64,000 nt of DNA. Origin: JBDRCC01 sp043822065 [NCBI: archaeon] (lineage in GTDB: Archaea; Undinarchaeota; CAZHTU01). Where the stretch lies: positions 1-64,000 of the forward strand of contig JBDRCC010000001.1 of assembly GCA_043822065.1 (NCBI GenBank), in the 5' to 3' direction. This document shows, piece after piece, positions 7,996 to 17,761 of this stretch. Position numbers and translations under genes: made by a program. The notes under the pieces are model-generated. The model saw only the letters and a program-made list of their open reading frames with translations, was not told the DNA's origin and searched no databases. Each line of letters starts with the position of its first letter. Within the stretch, counting starts at the first letter, position 1.

Positions 7996-9879
7996 ATGGA
8001 TGTATTAAAACAGGTTAAAGAGAAACTACCCGACAACAGTGAGGTAACCGAGATATACTACGAGGGCCCGCAGGTAATAATCTACAGCAAGAACCCGGAG
8101 TATTTTACGAACGACGTGATACGGGACCTCGTGAAGACCTACAAGAAGAGGGTCGAGGTCAGGCCGGACTCAAGCATACTGATAGACATAGACACCGCTG
8201 AGAAGATGATACGGCAGATTGTCCCGCCTGAGTCAAACATCAGCGACATTTCTTTCATACCAGACTTCAACAAGGTCATAATAGAAGCTGAGAAGCCAGG
8301 CCTTATCATAGGCAAGGCCGGCACGACGCTTTCTGACATAAAGGGAAAAATAAGGTGGCTCCCAGAGGTAAAAAGGACTCCGCTCATCCCATCAAAGGTC
8401 ATTGAGACCATACGCCAGACCCTGATTGCCGAAAGCAAGGACAGGCGCCAGTTCCTCAAGGACATGGGCAAGAAAATCCACGAGGAGAAGGAGTCCGAGA
8501 CTGAGTGGATAAGGCTGTGCGCACTCGGCGGGTTCAGGGAAGTCGGCAGGAGCTGCCTGCTTCTCCAGACGCCAAACAGCAACATAATGCTCGACTGCGG
8601 GCTGAACGTCGCGGCAAGCGGAAAGAACGCCTACCCGCACCTTGACGCCCCGGAATTCGACTTGAAGAAGCTTGATGCAGTGATTGTTACCCACGCGCAC
8701 CTGGACCACTCCGGGTTTGTGCCATACCTGTACAAGTACCAGTACAAGGGGCCGGTATACTGCACACCCCCCACAAGGGACACGATGACGCTTCTCCAGC
8801 TTGATTACCTTGACATAGCGCAGAAGGAAGGCAAAGAAACCCCATACACGAAGAACGACATAAAGAAGGTGATAAAGCACTGCGTCCCGCTCCAGTGGGG
8901 CGAGGTAACGGACATAACAAATGACGCCAAGCTCACGCTTTACAACGCAGGGCACATACTCGGCGCGTCAATCGTACACATACATGTGGGTGACGGGCTG
9001 CACAACATAGTCTACACCGGCGACGTAAAGTACGCATCAAGCAGGCTTCTTGAAAGGGCGCACTCTGATTTCCTGCGTGTTGAGACGCTGATAACCGAAA
9101 GCACCTACGGAGGCGGAAGGGACTTCCAGCCGCCGCGCATGGAGTCTGAGGACGAGCTTGTAAGGATAATAAAAACGACTTTTGAGCGGGGCGGAAAGGT
9201 GCTGATACCTGTGTTGGCAGTCGGAAGGGCGCAGGAGCTTATGGCGTTCCTTGAGGAGTGCTACCTGAGCAAGCTTATACCCCGGCTGAAGTGCTATATC
9301 GACGGGATGATATGGGATTCTAATGCGATCCACACAACGTATCCGGAGTACCTGTCAAGGAGGCTCAGGAACCAGATATTCAGAAAGGACTACAACCCGT
9401 TCCTGTCAGAGGTTTTCCAGAAGGTAGCCGGCCAGGACGAGAGGAAGACGATAGTTGAGGGCACAGACCCGTGCGTAATAATGGCCACATCAGGCATGCT
9501 CACCGGCGGCCCGAGCGTCGAGTACCTCAGGATGCTCGCAGGCGATGCGAAGAGCTCGCTTGTGTTCGTCTCTTACCAGGGAGAGGGAACGATGGGAAGA
9601 AGGATACAAAAGGGATGGAGGCAGGTCCCGATTTCAAACGGGAAGGGCAAGCTCGAAGAGGTAGCTGTCAACATGGACATCTACACCCTTGAGGGGTTCT
9701 CAGGCCACTCAGACAGGAAGCAGCTCATGGGCTACATAATGCGCTCCCACCCGCGGCCGGAACGGGTGATAATAGGCCACGGCGAAAACTCCAAGTGCCT
9801 TGACCTTGCCAGCTCAATAAGGCGGGGCGGGATAGACGCAATAGCGCCGCAGGACCTTGAGATAGTAAGATTGCGATGA
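7996..9879 (+). CDS. KH-domain beta-CASP ribonuclease (aCPSF1 family)
   Basis: Archaeal CPSF73-like RNase that cleaves transcript 3' ends at U-rich sites and drives transcription termination. 627 residues from the ATG at 7996, chosen because AAGGTGA sits just before it; a TTG at 7978 is weaker. Order: N-terminal KH-type RNA-binding domains (first ~145 residues, IIGKAGTTLSDIKGKI), then a metallo-beta-lactamase domain with THAHLDHSG, then beta-CASP, with late motifs TSGMLTGGPS, FSGHSD and IIGHGE. The next gene overlaps by ATGA. Confidence 0.95.
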   Translation: MDVLKQVKEKLPDNSEVTEIYYEGPQVIIYSKNPEYFTNDVIRDLVKTYKKRVEVRPDSSILIDIDTAEKMIRQIVPPESNISDISFIPDFNKVIIEAEKPGLIIGKAGTTLSDIKGKIRWLPEVKRTPLIPSKVIETIRQTLIAESKDRRQFLKDMGKKIHEEKESETEWIRLCALGGFREVGRSCLLLQTPNSNIMLDCGLNVAASGKNAYPHLDAPEFDLKKLDAVIVTHAHLDHSGFVPYLYKYQYKGPVYCTPPTRDTMTLLQLDYLDIAQKEGKETPYTKNDIKKVIKHCVPLQWGEVTDITNDAKLTLYNAGHILGASIVHIHVGDGLHNIVYTGDVKYASSRLLERAHSDFLRVETLITESTYGGGRDFQPPRMESEDELVRIIKTTFERGGKVLIPVLAVGRAQELMAFLEECYLSKLIPRLKCYIDGMIWDSNAIHTTYPEYLSRRLRNQIFRKDYNPFLSEVFQKVAGQDERKTIVEGTDPCVIMATSGMLTGGPSVEYLRMLAGDAKSSLVFVSYQGEGTMGRRIQKGWRQVPISNGKGKLEEVAVNMDIYTLEGFSGHSDRKQLMGYIMRSHPRPERVIIGHGENSKCLDLASSIRRGGIDAIAPQDLEIVRLR

Positions 9880-10718
9880 GTTATAAGATAACCAGAAAGC
9901 GAGAGCTAAACAAGGACATAACTGAAATGGACATAGATGCGCCGCTCGTCGCCAAAAAGGCGGAGGCGGGGCAGTTCATCATTCTGATGGTTGACCGGAC
10001 TGGAGAGAGGATTCCCTTGACGGTCAAAGACGCGAATCCATCCAAGGGAACAGTCACCATAGTTTTCATGAAGGTCGGAAAGACGACCAAGCAGCTTGGC
10101 TCCATGAACGAGGGGGACAGCGTATTCAGCTTTGTCGGTCCGCTTGGGCACCCATTCCAGGACGAGGAGTACGGGCACGTAGTCTGCATTGGCGGAGGCG
10201 TCGGCATTGCGCCGATTTACCCGATTGCAAAGGCGCTGAAGGGCAAAAACAAGGTGACGTCAATCCTTGGCGCGCGCTCGAAAGACCTGCTTATTCTGGA
10301 AGAGGACATGAAATCAGTAAGCGGCGAGGTTATCGTGATGACCGACGACGGCAGCTACGGCAGGAAAGGCTTGGTCACTGACGCGGAAAGGGAGCTGCTG
10401 CAAAAGGGCGGCGTGGATTTGATAATTGCAATAGGCCCGGTCGTAATGATGAAGTACTGCGCCAAGGTTGCGAAGGAGTTTGGGGTGAGGTCAATAGTCA
10501 GCCTGGACTCGATAATGATTGACGGGACTGGAATGTGCGGCGGGTGCCGGGTGATGGTAGGCGGAAAAGCGAAGTTCACCTGCACGGACGGGCCGCATTT
10601 CGATGGCGACCAGATAGACTTTGACGAACTCATGCTAAGGAAGAAGGCGTACATACGCCAGGAAAAAGAGTCGCTTGAAATGCACGAGGGGAGGTGCAGA
10701 ATTGGCCTCACGGACTAA
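9876..10718 (+). CDS. NfnA/SudB-like ferredoxin:NADP reductase subunit (FAD, 2Fe-2S)
   Basis: 280 residues: N-terminal FAD-binding beta barrel, then a nucleotide-binding domain (CIGGGVGIAPIYPIAKALK) and a C-terminal 2Fe-2S motif with cysteines in GMCGGCR and, later, FTCTDGP. This matches the small subunit of NADH-dependent ferredoxin:NADP oxidoreductase or sulfide dehydrogenase. It works with the larger flavoprotein encoded next, whose start lies inside this gene's 3' end. In the family the pair moves electrons between ferredoxin and NAD(P); electron bifurcation is possible but not shown here. Confidence 0.88.
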   Translation: MSYKITRKRELNKDITEMDIDAPLVAKKAEAGQFIILMVDRTGERIPLTVKDANPSKGTVTIVFMKVGKTTKQLGSMNEGDSVFSFVGPLGHPFQDEEYGHVVCIGGGVGIAPIYPIAKALKGKNKVTSILGARSKDLLILEEDMKSVSGEVIVMTDDGSYGRKGLVTDAERELLQKGGVDLIIAIGPVVMMKYCAKVAKEFGVRSIVSLDSIMIDGTGMCGGCRVMVGGKAKFTCTDGPHFDGDQIDFDELMLRKKAYIRQEKESLEMHEGRCRIGLTD

Positions 10719-12063
10719 GATGCCAGAGCAGGAGCCGGAGAAAAGGGGCACGAACTTCGAGGAGGTAAACCTGGGGCTCTCCAAAGACGCGGCAATTGCG
10801 GAGGCATCGCGCTGCATCCAGTGCAAGAACCCGCAGTGCGTAACCGGGTGCCCAGCCGGGCTGAAGATACCCCAGTTCATAAAGGCAGTAAAAGATGGGA
10901 AGTTCGATGACGGGCTCGCCATAATGGAGGAAGACAGCCTGCTTCCTGCCGTCTGCGGAAGAGTCTGCCCGCAGGAAACGCAGTGCGAGGCGAAGTGCGT
11001 CCTTGGCATAAGGGGAGAGCCGGTTGCGATAGGCTATCTTGAAAGGTTCCTGGCAGACCATGGAAAGCCAGGCACGGGTGACGGAAAGCCGACGGGCAAA
11101 AAGGTCGCGGTGATAGGCTCCGGGCCGGCTGGGCTGATGGCTGCAAGCGAGCTTGCGAAGAAGGACTACAAGGTTACTGTTTTTGAGGCGCTGCACGAGC
11201 TTGGTGGGGTGCTGAGGTACGGCATACCGGCGTTCAGGATGCCAAAGGACATTCTGGATAGTACGATTGCTGACATAAGAACGCTTGGTGTGGAGTTCAG
11301 GACTGACGTGGTCGCCGGGAGGACTATAACGGTTGATGAGCTGTTTGACGAGGGTTATGAGGCAGTCTTCATCGGGAGCGGCGCTGGGGCGCCGATGATG
11401 CTTGGAATCCAGGGAGAAAACCTCAACGGCGTGATGACTGCAAACGAGTTCCTGACAAGGTGCAACCTGATGCAGTCCTACAAGTTCCCTGAGTACGACA
11501 CCCCGGTGATAAAGGCGAGAAAGGTCGCAGTGATAGGCGGCGGAAACGTTGCGATGGACTCGGCGCGCTGCTACAAACGGCTCGGAGCAGACGTGACCGT
11601 GGTCTACAGGAGAACTGAAAAGGAGATGCCTGCGCGGGTCGAAGAGGTAAAGCACGCTAAGGAGGAGGGAATCAAATTCCATTTCCTAACCATACCGCTT
11701 GAGATAAAGGGCGAGAGCGGCTGGGTCAAGGGGATAAGGTGCCAGGCTACCGAGCTGAAGGAGATAAACGGCAAACAGCGGCCGGTCCCTATTGAGGGCA
11801 GCGAGTTTGAGATAGAGGCGGACGCGATTGTAACTGCAATCGGGCAGGTCTGCAACAGGCTTATCCAAGATACTACTAAGGGGATTGACACGGACGAGAA
11901 GTCGCACATACAGGTTGACGCTAACGGAAAAACCTCAAGGGAGGGCGTCTTCGCAGGGGGGGACATAACCACTGGCGCGGCGACTGTTATCCAGGCAATA
12001 GGCGCCGGCAAGATTGCTGCCGCTGCGATGGATGAATACCTGAAAAACAAGCAGCCGGATTAA
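10702..12063 (+). CDS. NfnB/GltD-like flavoprotein subunit (two 4Fe-4S, FAD, NADPH)
   Basis: 453 residues from a TTG at 10702 with a strong ribosome site (GGAGGTG, 5 nt away); the frame is open further upstream but without one. N-terminal Fe-S region ([17 protein letters not shown], then [18 protein letters not shown]), then FAD site ([20 protein letters not shown]), an NADPH site ([22 protein letters not shown]), and [19 protein letters not shown] near the end. This is the GltD/NfnB/SudA arrangement. Overlaps its partner by 17 bp. No large glutamate synthase subunit is nearby, favouring the Nfn/Sud assignment over GOGAT. Confidence 0.88.
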   Translation: MASRTKMPEQEPEKRGTNFEEVNLGLSKDAAIAEASRCIQCKNPQCVTGCPAGLKIPQFIKAVKDGKFDDGLAIMEEDSLLPAVCGRVCPQETQCEAKCVLGIRGEPVAIGYLERFLADHGKPGTGDGKPTGKKVAVIGSGPAGLMAASELAKKDYKVTVFEALHELGGVLRYGIPAFRMPKDILDSTIADIRTLGVEFRTDVVAGRTITVDELFDEGYEAVFIGSGAGAPMMLGIQGENLNGVMTANEFLTRCNLMQSYKFPEYDTPVIKARKVAVIGGGNVAMDSARCYKRLGADVTVVYRRTEKEMPARVEEVKHAKEEGIKFHFLTIPLEIKGESGWVKGIRCQATELKEINGKQRPVPIEGSEFEIEADAIVTAIGQVCNRLIQDTTKGIDTDEKSHIQVDANGKTSREGVFAGGDITTGAATVIQAIGAGKIAAAAMDEYLKNKQPD

Positions 12064-12203
12064 GCCTTTACGTCTTTGTGCTTCATCCTCAGGCCGGAGT
12101 AATTGCATTTCCTGCAGGTCGTCGCCCTGACTGGGTTTTTAGCATTGCATTTCCTGCAGATCTTCATGCCAAACAGCCTTGCTTCAGCTTCGGGGAATCC
12201 CAT
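12060..12203 (-). CDS. rpl40e: Ribosomal protein eL40
   Basis: A 47-residue ORF, easily missed because of its size. It reads [16 protein letters not shown], then RKCNAKNP and [14 protein letters not shown], i.e. the zinc-ribbon C-x2-C...C-x2-C of archaeal L40e, and ends KHKDVKA, close to the usual archaeal length and termini. A TATA-like element (agtttaaaa on the minus strand) lies about 25-30 bp upstream of the ATG. The stop overlaps the convergent flavoprotein gene by 4 bp. Confidence 0.93.
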   Translation of the reverse strand: MGFPEAEARLFGMKICRKCNAKNPVRATTCRKCNYSGLRMKHKDVKA

Positions 12204-12256
12204 GTTGGGGATATAGTAGACGGCTGCCTTTTAAACTTTTTCGCCAACGTTTCCAC

Positions 12257-12349
12257 GGCGAGTCTAGCTCGCCGGGGCCCCAAGGATTGCATCCTTGTGG
12301 TTGCCGAGCGAAGCGAAGGAAAAAGGTTGTTTTAAACCTTTTCGTCGGC
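12257..12349. other. Three-hairpin intergenic segment (possible small RNA or terminator)
   Basis: Between the end of the transglutaminase-like gene and the eL40 promoter the sequence can fold into consecutive stems: GGCGAG/CTCGCC (12257-12273), CAAGGAT/ATCCTTG (12281-12297) and AAAAGGTT/AACCTTTT (12321-12342), the last enclosed by GCCGA/TCGGC (12303-12307, 12345-12349). No ORF is convincing here. It may be a structured terminator of the pyrG-transglutaminase operon or an untyped small RNA. Confidence 0.4.
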
Positions 12350-13669
12350 TCAGAACAGTGAAGAGAAAAGCCGCTTGATGGATTCTATAATCCCGGAGAT
12401 AATGCTCGCAGGTGAGGCTCCGCCGCGGACTGAGCCGCCGGAGGACATGGTCGGGTCAACATCTATCTTGGCCTTCTTCTCCTCTGCAATGTTGTGGACT
12501 ACTGTTTCAAAGGAGTAGATGTAACCCTCGTCCAAGCCTTCTGGGGGCTGGAGGGTATAGGAAACATCCTTTGCCCCGGAACATGTCCAGATGAGGGCTG
12601 AGGGCTTGCCTAGCGTGAGCTTAAGGTTCGGGGTGGAGGGGTCTTTGTCTTCATACACTATATTCAGCTCGGAGGCTATGCAGCTTTGGGAGGATAGCTC
12701 GGCGCCGAGCTTAACGGAACTGGCTGGGGAAATCCTTGACTCTTTGGGGGAAAGGATAATCTTTTGTACCGGCTGCGCAAATTCTGACGAGTCCAGTATC
12801 TCTATTGTGTAAGCCAGTGGCTTCAAGTCAGGCTCAAATGTCCTTGGCTTCCAGCTAAGAACGGAAAGGAATTTTTCCTGGTCTGGGCCGTGGGCAAATT
12901 TGATGTGCGTAGCATCCACATACCCATACTCGCCGTATGTCGGGTCAAACGGCACCCATTCCCCAAAGTAGACTTCCGCCCAGCCGTGGTTGTACCAGTC
13001 AGCCTCGCCGCCGCTGTCAACCCCGAAAATCCCGTATGTGATGCCTGAGACGTAGCGCGCAGGGATGCCAAGCGAGCGGACCATTGCTATGAAAAGGTGG
13101 GAGAACTCATCGCATGTGCCCTTCCGGTCCCGCAGGACGGCATCTGCAGGCTCTATTATGGAGCCATAAGACAGCGTGTATTCTATGTTCTGGTTTATCC
13201 AGTAGGCTATCCGTGAAACTGCGTCGAAGGCATTTTCCGAGCCATCGGTTATTTCGCGCGCCTTCTGGGCTATCTCAGGGGTGATTGGGGCGTATTTTGT
13301 TGCTGCAAGGTACTCTGGATAGTCCTCTGGCGCGTATGGAAACGCAGGCGGGACGCTAATGGAGTTGACTGCAGCTTTGTTCTTTACCCTCAGTGAGAGC
13401 GAGTAGGATAGGTCGTTCGTAGACTCCCATTCCCTAACCAGATAGGTGTTGCCATAGGCATCTATCCCTTTTACATACTCGACCGGCGAGAGAACAGTCA
13501 CTTGTGCCACCGGAAACTCGTAAGAGGTGAACGTCGCGCTTGAAATTTCCCGCTCGGCAGTTAGTGTTCTGGTAAAGTCTATCCTTACGTCGATCTCCTG
13601 TGTCTTTGGGGAGTCTATAGCAAATACGCAGGAGGCGAACAGGAGCAATGCGAATAGTGCGTATTTCAT
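12350..13669 (-). CDS. Exported transglutaminase-like protein
   Basis: 439 residues from the ATG at 13669, which overlaps the pyrG stop (ATGA). Signal peptide [18 protein letters not shown] transglutaminase-like (papain-fold) core lies around residues 150-275, with Cys in GTCDEFSHLF, His in YNHGWAEVYF and Asp in FDPTYGEYG, the full triad. A beta-rich C-terminal region follows, and the end is an amphipathic segment (IISGIIESIKRLFSSLF). In this superfamily the core is usually a protease or peptidoglycan-like hydrolase; here probably an extracellular peptidase or cross-linker. Co-transcription with pyrG looks incidental. Confidence 0.8.
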   Translation of the reverse strand: MKYALFALLLFASCVFAIDSPKTQEIDVRIDFTRTLTAEREISSATFTSYEFPVAQVTVLSPVEYVKGIDAYGNTYLVREWESTNDLSYSLSLRVKNKAAVNSISVPPAFPYAPEDYPEYLAATKYAPITPEIAQKAREITDGSENAFDAVSRIAYWINQNIEYTLSYGSIIEPADAVLRDRKGTCDEFSHLFIAMVRSLGIPARYVSGITYGIFGVDSGGEADWYNHGWAEVYFGEWVPFDPTYGEYGYVDATHIKFAHGPDQEKFLSVLSWKPRTFEPDLKPLAYTIEILDSSEFAQPVQKIILSPKESRISPASSVKLGAELSSQSCIASELNIVYEDKDPSTPNLKLTLGKPSALIWTCSGAKDVSYTLQPPEGLDEGYIYSFETVVHNIAEEKKAKIDVDPTMSSGGSVRGGASPASIISGIIESIKRLFSSLF

Positions 13670-15261
13670 TTTTTCTTGGAAGCGGCTTTCAGGAACCCAA
13701 GGAAAAGCGGGAGCGGCTTTTCGAACTTTGACTTGAATTCTGGGTGGAACTGGGATGCGACAAAGAAGTCGTTTTTCGGGCATTCACATATCTCCATCAC
13801 TGGGCTCTGGGGGTTGCGCCCTGAGAAAACCAGCCCGGCGTTTTCAAGCTGGCCTATGTAGTCGGGATTTATCTCATACCTGTGCCTGTGGCGCTCGGAT
13901 ATCCTTGCCCGCCCATAAAGCCTCTTCACAAGGGAGCCCTGCTTGAGGTCGGCAGGGTAAGCGCCTAGCCGCATTGTGCCGCCCATCTTAAGTATGCTCT
14001 TCTGCTCAGGCAGGATGTCGACGACAGGGAACGGCGTCTTTTTGTCGAGCTCGGTTGAGTTCGCGTTCTTTAAGCCGGCTGCATTCCGCGAGTACTCGAC
14101 GACTGCAAGCTGCATCCCAAAGCAGAGCCCCAGGTAGGGGATGTTGTTCTCCCTTGCGTATTTTATCGCCATTATCTTCCCTTCGGTGCCGCGCTTCCCG
14201 AAGCCCCCTGGAACGATTATTCCGTCCACGCCTTTCAGGGTTGAGAGCTTTGACTTGTCCTTTTCGAACTCTTCCGTGTCCACCCAGAGGATGTCCACGT
14301 CCAGGCCAAGCTCCGCAGCCGCATGCGTGAGCGACGCCTCGATGCTGACGTAGGCGTCGTGGAGCTTCATGTATTTGCCAGTCATGGCAATGGTGACCTT
14401 CTTTTTTGGGAATTTGAGCCGGTTGACCCTCTGCTTCCAGTTCTTGAGGTTCGAGCGCCTTGACTTGAGGTGGAACTTGCGAAGGATGACTTCGCCGACC
14501 TTTTGGGCGTCTAGGACAAGCGGCACCTCGTAAATGCTTTCCATGTCCGGGTCGCTGATTACTGCCTCCTCCTTCACATTGCAGAAGAGTGCGATTTTCT
14601 TCTTGGTCTTCTCTTGAAGGGGCTCCTCTGCCCTGCAGATTATCATGTCCGGCTCAACGCCTGCCTCGCGGAGCATCCTAACGGAGTGCTGGGTCGGCTT
14701 TGTCTTTTGCTCCCCGACGACGTCCATCTGGGGGACCAGCGTCAGGTGGCAGACCATGACGTTTCCCGGCTCCTGCGACTTCATCTGGCGGATTGCCTCG
14801 ACGAAGGGCATGGACTCAATGTCGCCGACCGTGCCGCCGAGCTCGACGATTGATATGTCTGCTTTGGACTTCCTGGAGACGCACTTTATCGTGTCGACTA
14901 TCTCGTTGATTATGTGGGGGATTACCTGGACGGTCTGCCCGAGGTAGTCCCCGCGGCGCTCCTTGTCCAGGACGGACTGGTAGATTTTGCCGGTAGTGAT
15001 GTTGTGCTCGCCGGTGAGCTTGACGTCCAGGAACCGCTCATAGTGGCCAAAGTCCATGTCGACCTCTGCGCCGTCGTCGAGGACAAATACCTCGCCGTGC
15101 TCTATTGGGTTCATGGTGCCGGCGTCCTGGTTGAGGTAGGGGTCAATCTTTATCGTGGTGACCTTGTACCCCTTGGATTCCAGTATCTTGCCGACAGAAG
15201 CAGAGACAATACCCTTGCCAAGACCGCTCAAAACCCCACCGGTAATAATCAAGTATTTCAT
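13666..15261 (-). CDS. pyrG: CTP synthase
   Basis: Makes CTP from UTP using ATP and glutamine-derived ammonia. 531 residues. Synthase domain at the N-terminus ([23 protein letters not shown]-type [24 protein letters not shown]), and a C-terminal class I glutamine amidotransferase with the nucleophile Cys in [12 protein letters not shown] and the His/Glu pair in SQFHPEFKS. Ends in KKK and overlaps the transglutaminase-like gene by 4 nt. CTP feeds the CDP-archaeol and CCA enzymes encoded elsewhere in the window. Confidence 0.97.
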   Translation of the reverse strand: MKYLIITGGVLSGLGKGIVSASVGKILESKGYKVTTIKIDPYLNQDAGTMNPIEHGEVFVLDDGAEVDMDFGHYERFLDVKLTGEHNITTGKIYQSVLDKERRGDYLGQTVQVIPHIINEIVDTIKCVSRKSKADISIVELGGTVGDIESMPFVEAIRQMKSQEPGNVMVCHLTLVPQMDVVGEQKTKPTQHSVRMLREAGVEPDMIICRAEEPLQEKTKKKIALFCNVKEEAVISDPDMESIYEVPLVLDAQKVGEVILRKFHLKSRRSNLKNWKQRVNRLKFPKKKVTIAMTGKYMKLHDAYVSIEASLTHAAAELGLDVDILWVDTEEFEKDKSKLSTLKGVDGIIVPGGFGKRGTEGKIMAIKYARENNIPYLGLCFGMQLAVVEYSRNAAGLKNANSTELDKKTPFPVVDILPEQKSILKMGGTMRLGAYPADLKQGSLVKRLYGRARISERHRHRYEINPDYIGQLENAGLVFSGRNPQSPVMEICECPKNDFFVASQFHPEFKSKFEKPLPLFLGFLKAASKKK

Positions 15262-15313
15262 AGCACCAATGGAAGATTAACATGCGTAGAGTTATTTATA
15301 CAGTTTTCTGAAA

Positions 15314-17095
15314 TCACTCGACTGTGACTGATTTTGCAAGGTTTCGCGGCTTGTCAGGGTCAAGGCCTTTCAGGACTGCGGCGTGGTAGGCTATAAGCTG
15401 GAGCGGGACGATATAGGTCAGCGGGGAGAGGTATTCGTTGGTGAATGGTATCTTGATTGCATTCTTGAGCTCCTTGTTGTCAGGGTCAGTTATCGGGATT
15501 GCGACCGCTCCGCGCGCGAGCGCCTCCTCCATGTTCGACTTTGTCTTCTCGTACATCGGGCCGTGCGGGCAGAGGACGAAGAGCGGAATCCCTTTGCCAA
15601 TGAGGGCAAGAGGGCCGTGCTTGAGCTCGCCTGCGGGGAAGCCCTCGGCATGCACGTAGGCTATCTCCTTAAGCTTAAGGGCGCCCTCTAGGGCGACAGG
15701 GTACATCATCCCGCGCCCGATGAAGAAAAAGCCCTGCTTGTTTATGTTTGAGGCAATAATCTTTTTGAATTCCTGCTCGCGCTCGAGTATCTTCTCTATC
15801 GCCTTCGGCACCTTCTTGAGGTCTGGGATAAAATTCACAGGCTTGCCGTTTAGCTTGGCGAGGTGTGAAATCAGTACGTAGAAGACGACAAGCTGGGCGA
15901 TGAACGTCTTGGTTGCGACGACGCCGACTTCAGGCCCGGCGTAGGTGTACATGTTTATGCCGCACTCGCGGGTTATCGAGCTGCCGAGGACGTTTGTTAT
16001 CGAGAATGTCCGCGCGACCTTTTTCTTTGCAAACCGTACCGCTGCAAGGGTGTCCGCCGTCTCCCCTGACTGTGTTATTGCAAGGACTGCACAGCTCTTG
16101 TCCAAGACGTTGCCGACAGAATTTATGAATTCGGAAGAGATGACAACTTCGGTCGGGATGCCGAGGAACTTCTCAAAGAGGTACTTGCCGACCAGGCCGG
16201 CATGGTGCGAACTCCCCGCAGCGGTGATGTAGAGCCGCTTTATCCCTTTGAACTTTTTGGCAGCTTCACGGAGCTCTGCCGCGCTTCGGAGGGTGTCGGA
16301 GACGACGGTAGGCTGCTCGTGTATCTCCTTTAGTGTGAAGTGGGTAAATCCTGCCTTTTCCGCCTGGGTATGGCTCCAGTTTATCGTGACCGGAATGGCG
16401 TTTACCTTTTTTCCGGAAGAGATTGAGTAGATGGATATTTTTTCCTTTTCAAGGACAGCGTAGTCTCCGTCGCGCAGGTAGATTACGCGCCGGGTGTGCT
16501 TGATAAAAGCAGGGATGTCAGAAGCTGCGAAATTTTCCCCTTTGCCTACGCCCAAAACAAGCGGTGAGAAGTTCCTTGCGACGATTATCTTTTCCGGCTC
16601 CCTTCTTGAGAGGAAAGCCACCGCGTAGCTTCCCCTGACCTGCCGAAGGGCGAGGCGGACTGCAGACTCAAAGCCCGTGTCGAGGTATTTTTCCACTAGG
16701 TGGGAGAATATTTCAGTATCGGTCTCGCTCCGGAACTTGCTCCCTTCATTCTGGAGTTTTGACTTCAATTCGGAGTAGTTCTCGATTATGCCGTTGTGGA
16801 CGGTCACGATGATATTTTTCGGACCGAAGTGCGGGTGCGCGTTGAGCTTGTTCGGGAGCCCGTGAGTAGCCCATCGGGTGTGCGCGATTCCAGCTGTCCC
16901 TGGCAGGTCGGAGAGGTTCAGCTTCTGGTCAATTTCGCTTATTTTGCCCTGGTCCTTCTTTATCGTTATCTTGTTCTTTTCAGAAATCGTGGCGATGCCG
17001 GCGGAGTCATAGCCGCGGTACTCGAGCTTCTTCAGCGCGTTCAGGAGCAGCGGCGCAGCCTTTTGCCCCCCAATATAGGCTATTATTCCGCACAT
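15314..17095 (-). CDS. glmS: Glutamine--fructose-6-phosphate aminotransferase (isomerizing)
   Basis: Makes glucosamine-6-phosphate, the entry to UDP-GlcNAc. 593 residues. MCGIIAYIGG exposes the N-terminal Cys nucleophile of the glutaminase domain after Met removal; TRWATHGLPNKLNAHPH is the glutamine-binding region. Two SIS domains follow (AAGSSHHAGLVGKYLFE...SQSGETADTLAA, and GRGMMYPVALEGALKLKEIAYVHAEGF) and the end LAKSVTVE is the conserved isomerase tail. Its promoter is shared back-to-back with the PIN-domain gene across 54 bp. Confidence 0.97.
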   Translation of the reverse strand: MCGIIAYIGGQKAAPLLLNALKKLEYRGYDSAGIATISEKNKITIKKDQGKISEIDQKLNLSDLPGTAGIAHTRWATHGLPNKLNAHPHFGPKNIIVTVHNGIIENYSELKSKLQNEGSKFRSETDTEIFSHLVEKYLDTGFESAVRLALRQVRGSYAVAFLSRREPEKIIVARNFSPLVLGVGKGENFAASDIPAFIKHTRRVIYLRDGDYAVLEKEKISIYSISSGKKVNAIPVTINWSHTQAEKAGFTHFTLKEIHEQPTVVSDTLRSAAELREAAKKFKGIKRLYITAAGSSHHAGLVGKYLFEKFLGIPTEVVISSEFINSVGNVLDKSCAVLAITQSGETADTLAAVRFAKKKVARTFSITNVLGSSITRECGINMYTYAGPEVGVVATKTFIAQLVVFYVLISHLAKLNGKPVNFIPDLKKVPKAIEKILEREQEFKKIIASNINKQGFFFIGRGMMYPVALEGALKLKEIAYVHAEGFPAGELKHGPLALIGKGIPLFVLCPHGPMYEKTKSNMEEALARGAVAIPITDPDNKELKNAIKIPFTNEYLSPLTYIVPLQLIAYHAAVLKGLDPDKPRNLAKSVTVE

Positions 17096-17149
17096 GTCTG
17101 GAATTGAAGTAAGGAAAATTAATATAGTCTTCTATTTTTAGGATTATCC

Positions 17150-17761
17150 ATGTACTCGCAGAAATTTGTGCTTGACACGACGGCCTTCACGAACGCGACT
17201 TCGCCGAAAAAGTCAAAGGACGTCCTCCAGTACACCAAGAAGCTTGTAAAGATAGTGGCTGACGCGAGGGTGAAGCTCGGGGTAACCTGCTATATCCCGT
17301 ATCCGATGGCTTACAACGAGCTGGTCGCCTGCTTGAAGATGCGGGATGCCAAGGAGGCGCAGCTGATAGACCTAGACACATGGTTCATCAAGAAGACCCC
17401 GAACAGGTACGAGGTCAAGCTAAGCTCGGAGATATTCTACGAATATATAGGGGATATACGAGAGCGCATGAACAAGGGGCTCAGGCTTGCCGAAGATGCT
17501 GTCAAGGAGGCGTCCAGGAAAAAAGACCATGCGCCGCTGATAACCATACTCAGGGACAAGTATAAGTCCGCCCTCCGGGAAGGCGTGCTGGACAGCCGCG
17601 AGGACCTTGATGTCCTCCTGCTGGCTAAGGAGCTTAACGCGGGTGTGGTGACGGCTGACGAAGGCATGATAAAATGGGCAGAGAAAATGGGGCTTGAGAT
17701 AATACCTGCGAACAGGTTCCCGAAAATACTCCAGGACCAGCTCGACATGAGCGAGAAATAA
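17150..17761 (+). CDS. PIN-domain RNA ligase partner protein (MJ0950-like)
   Basis: 203 residues. The N-terminus FVLDTTAFTNATS and the later DLDVLLLAKELNAGVVTADEGMIKWA carry the acidic residues of a PIN nuclease fold. Archaeal proteins of this type co-occur with the Pab1020-type RNA ligase and are named RNA ligase partners; here the ligase gene is the convergent neighbour, with zero spacing between the stops. Its own activity is not established; RNA end-trimming before ligation is an inference from the fold. Confidence 0.82.
   Translation: MYSQKFVLDTTAFTNATSPKKSKDVLQYTKKLVKIVADARVKLGVTCYIPYPMAYNELVACLKMRDAKEAQLIDLDTWFIKKTPNRYEVKLSSEIFYEYIGDIRERMNKGLRLAEDAVKEASRKKDHAPLITILRDKYKSALREGVLDSREDLDVLLLAKELNAGVVTADEGMIKWAEKMGLEIIPANRFPKILQDQLDMSEK

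Noticed and set aside
10675-10701. Upstream TTG start for the NfnB-like subunit
   Set aside because: The TTG at 10702 has GGAGGTG at ideal distance, while 10675 has no ribosome site and lies deeper in the partner gene.
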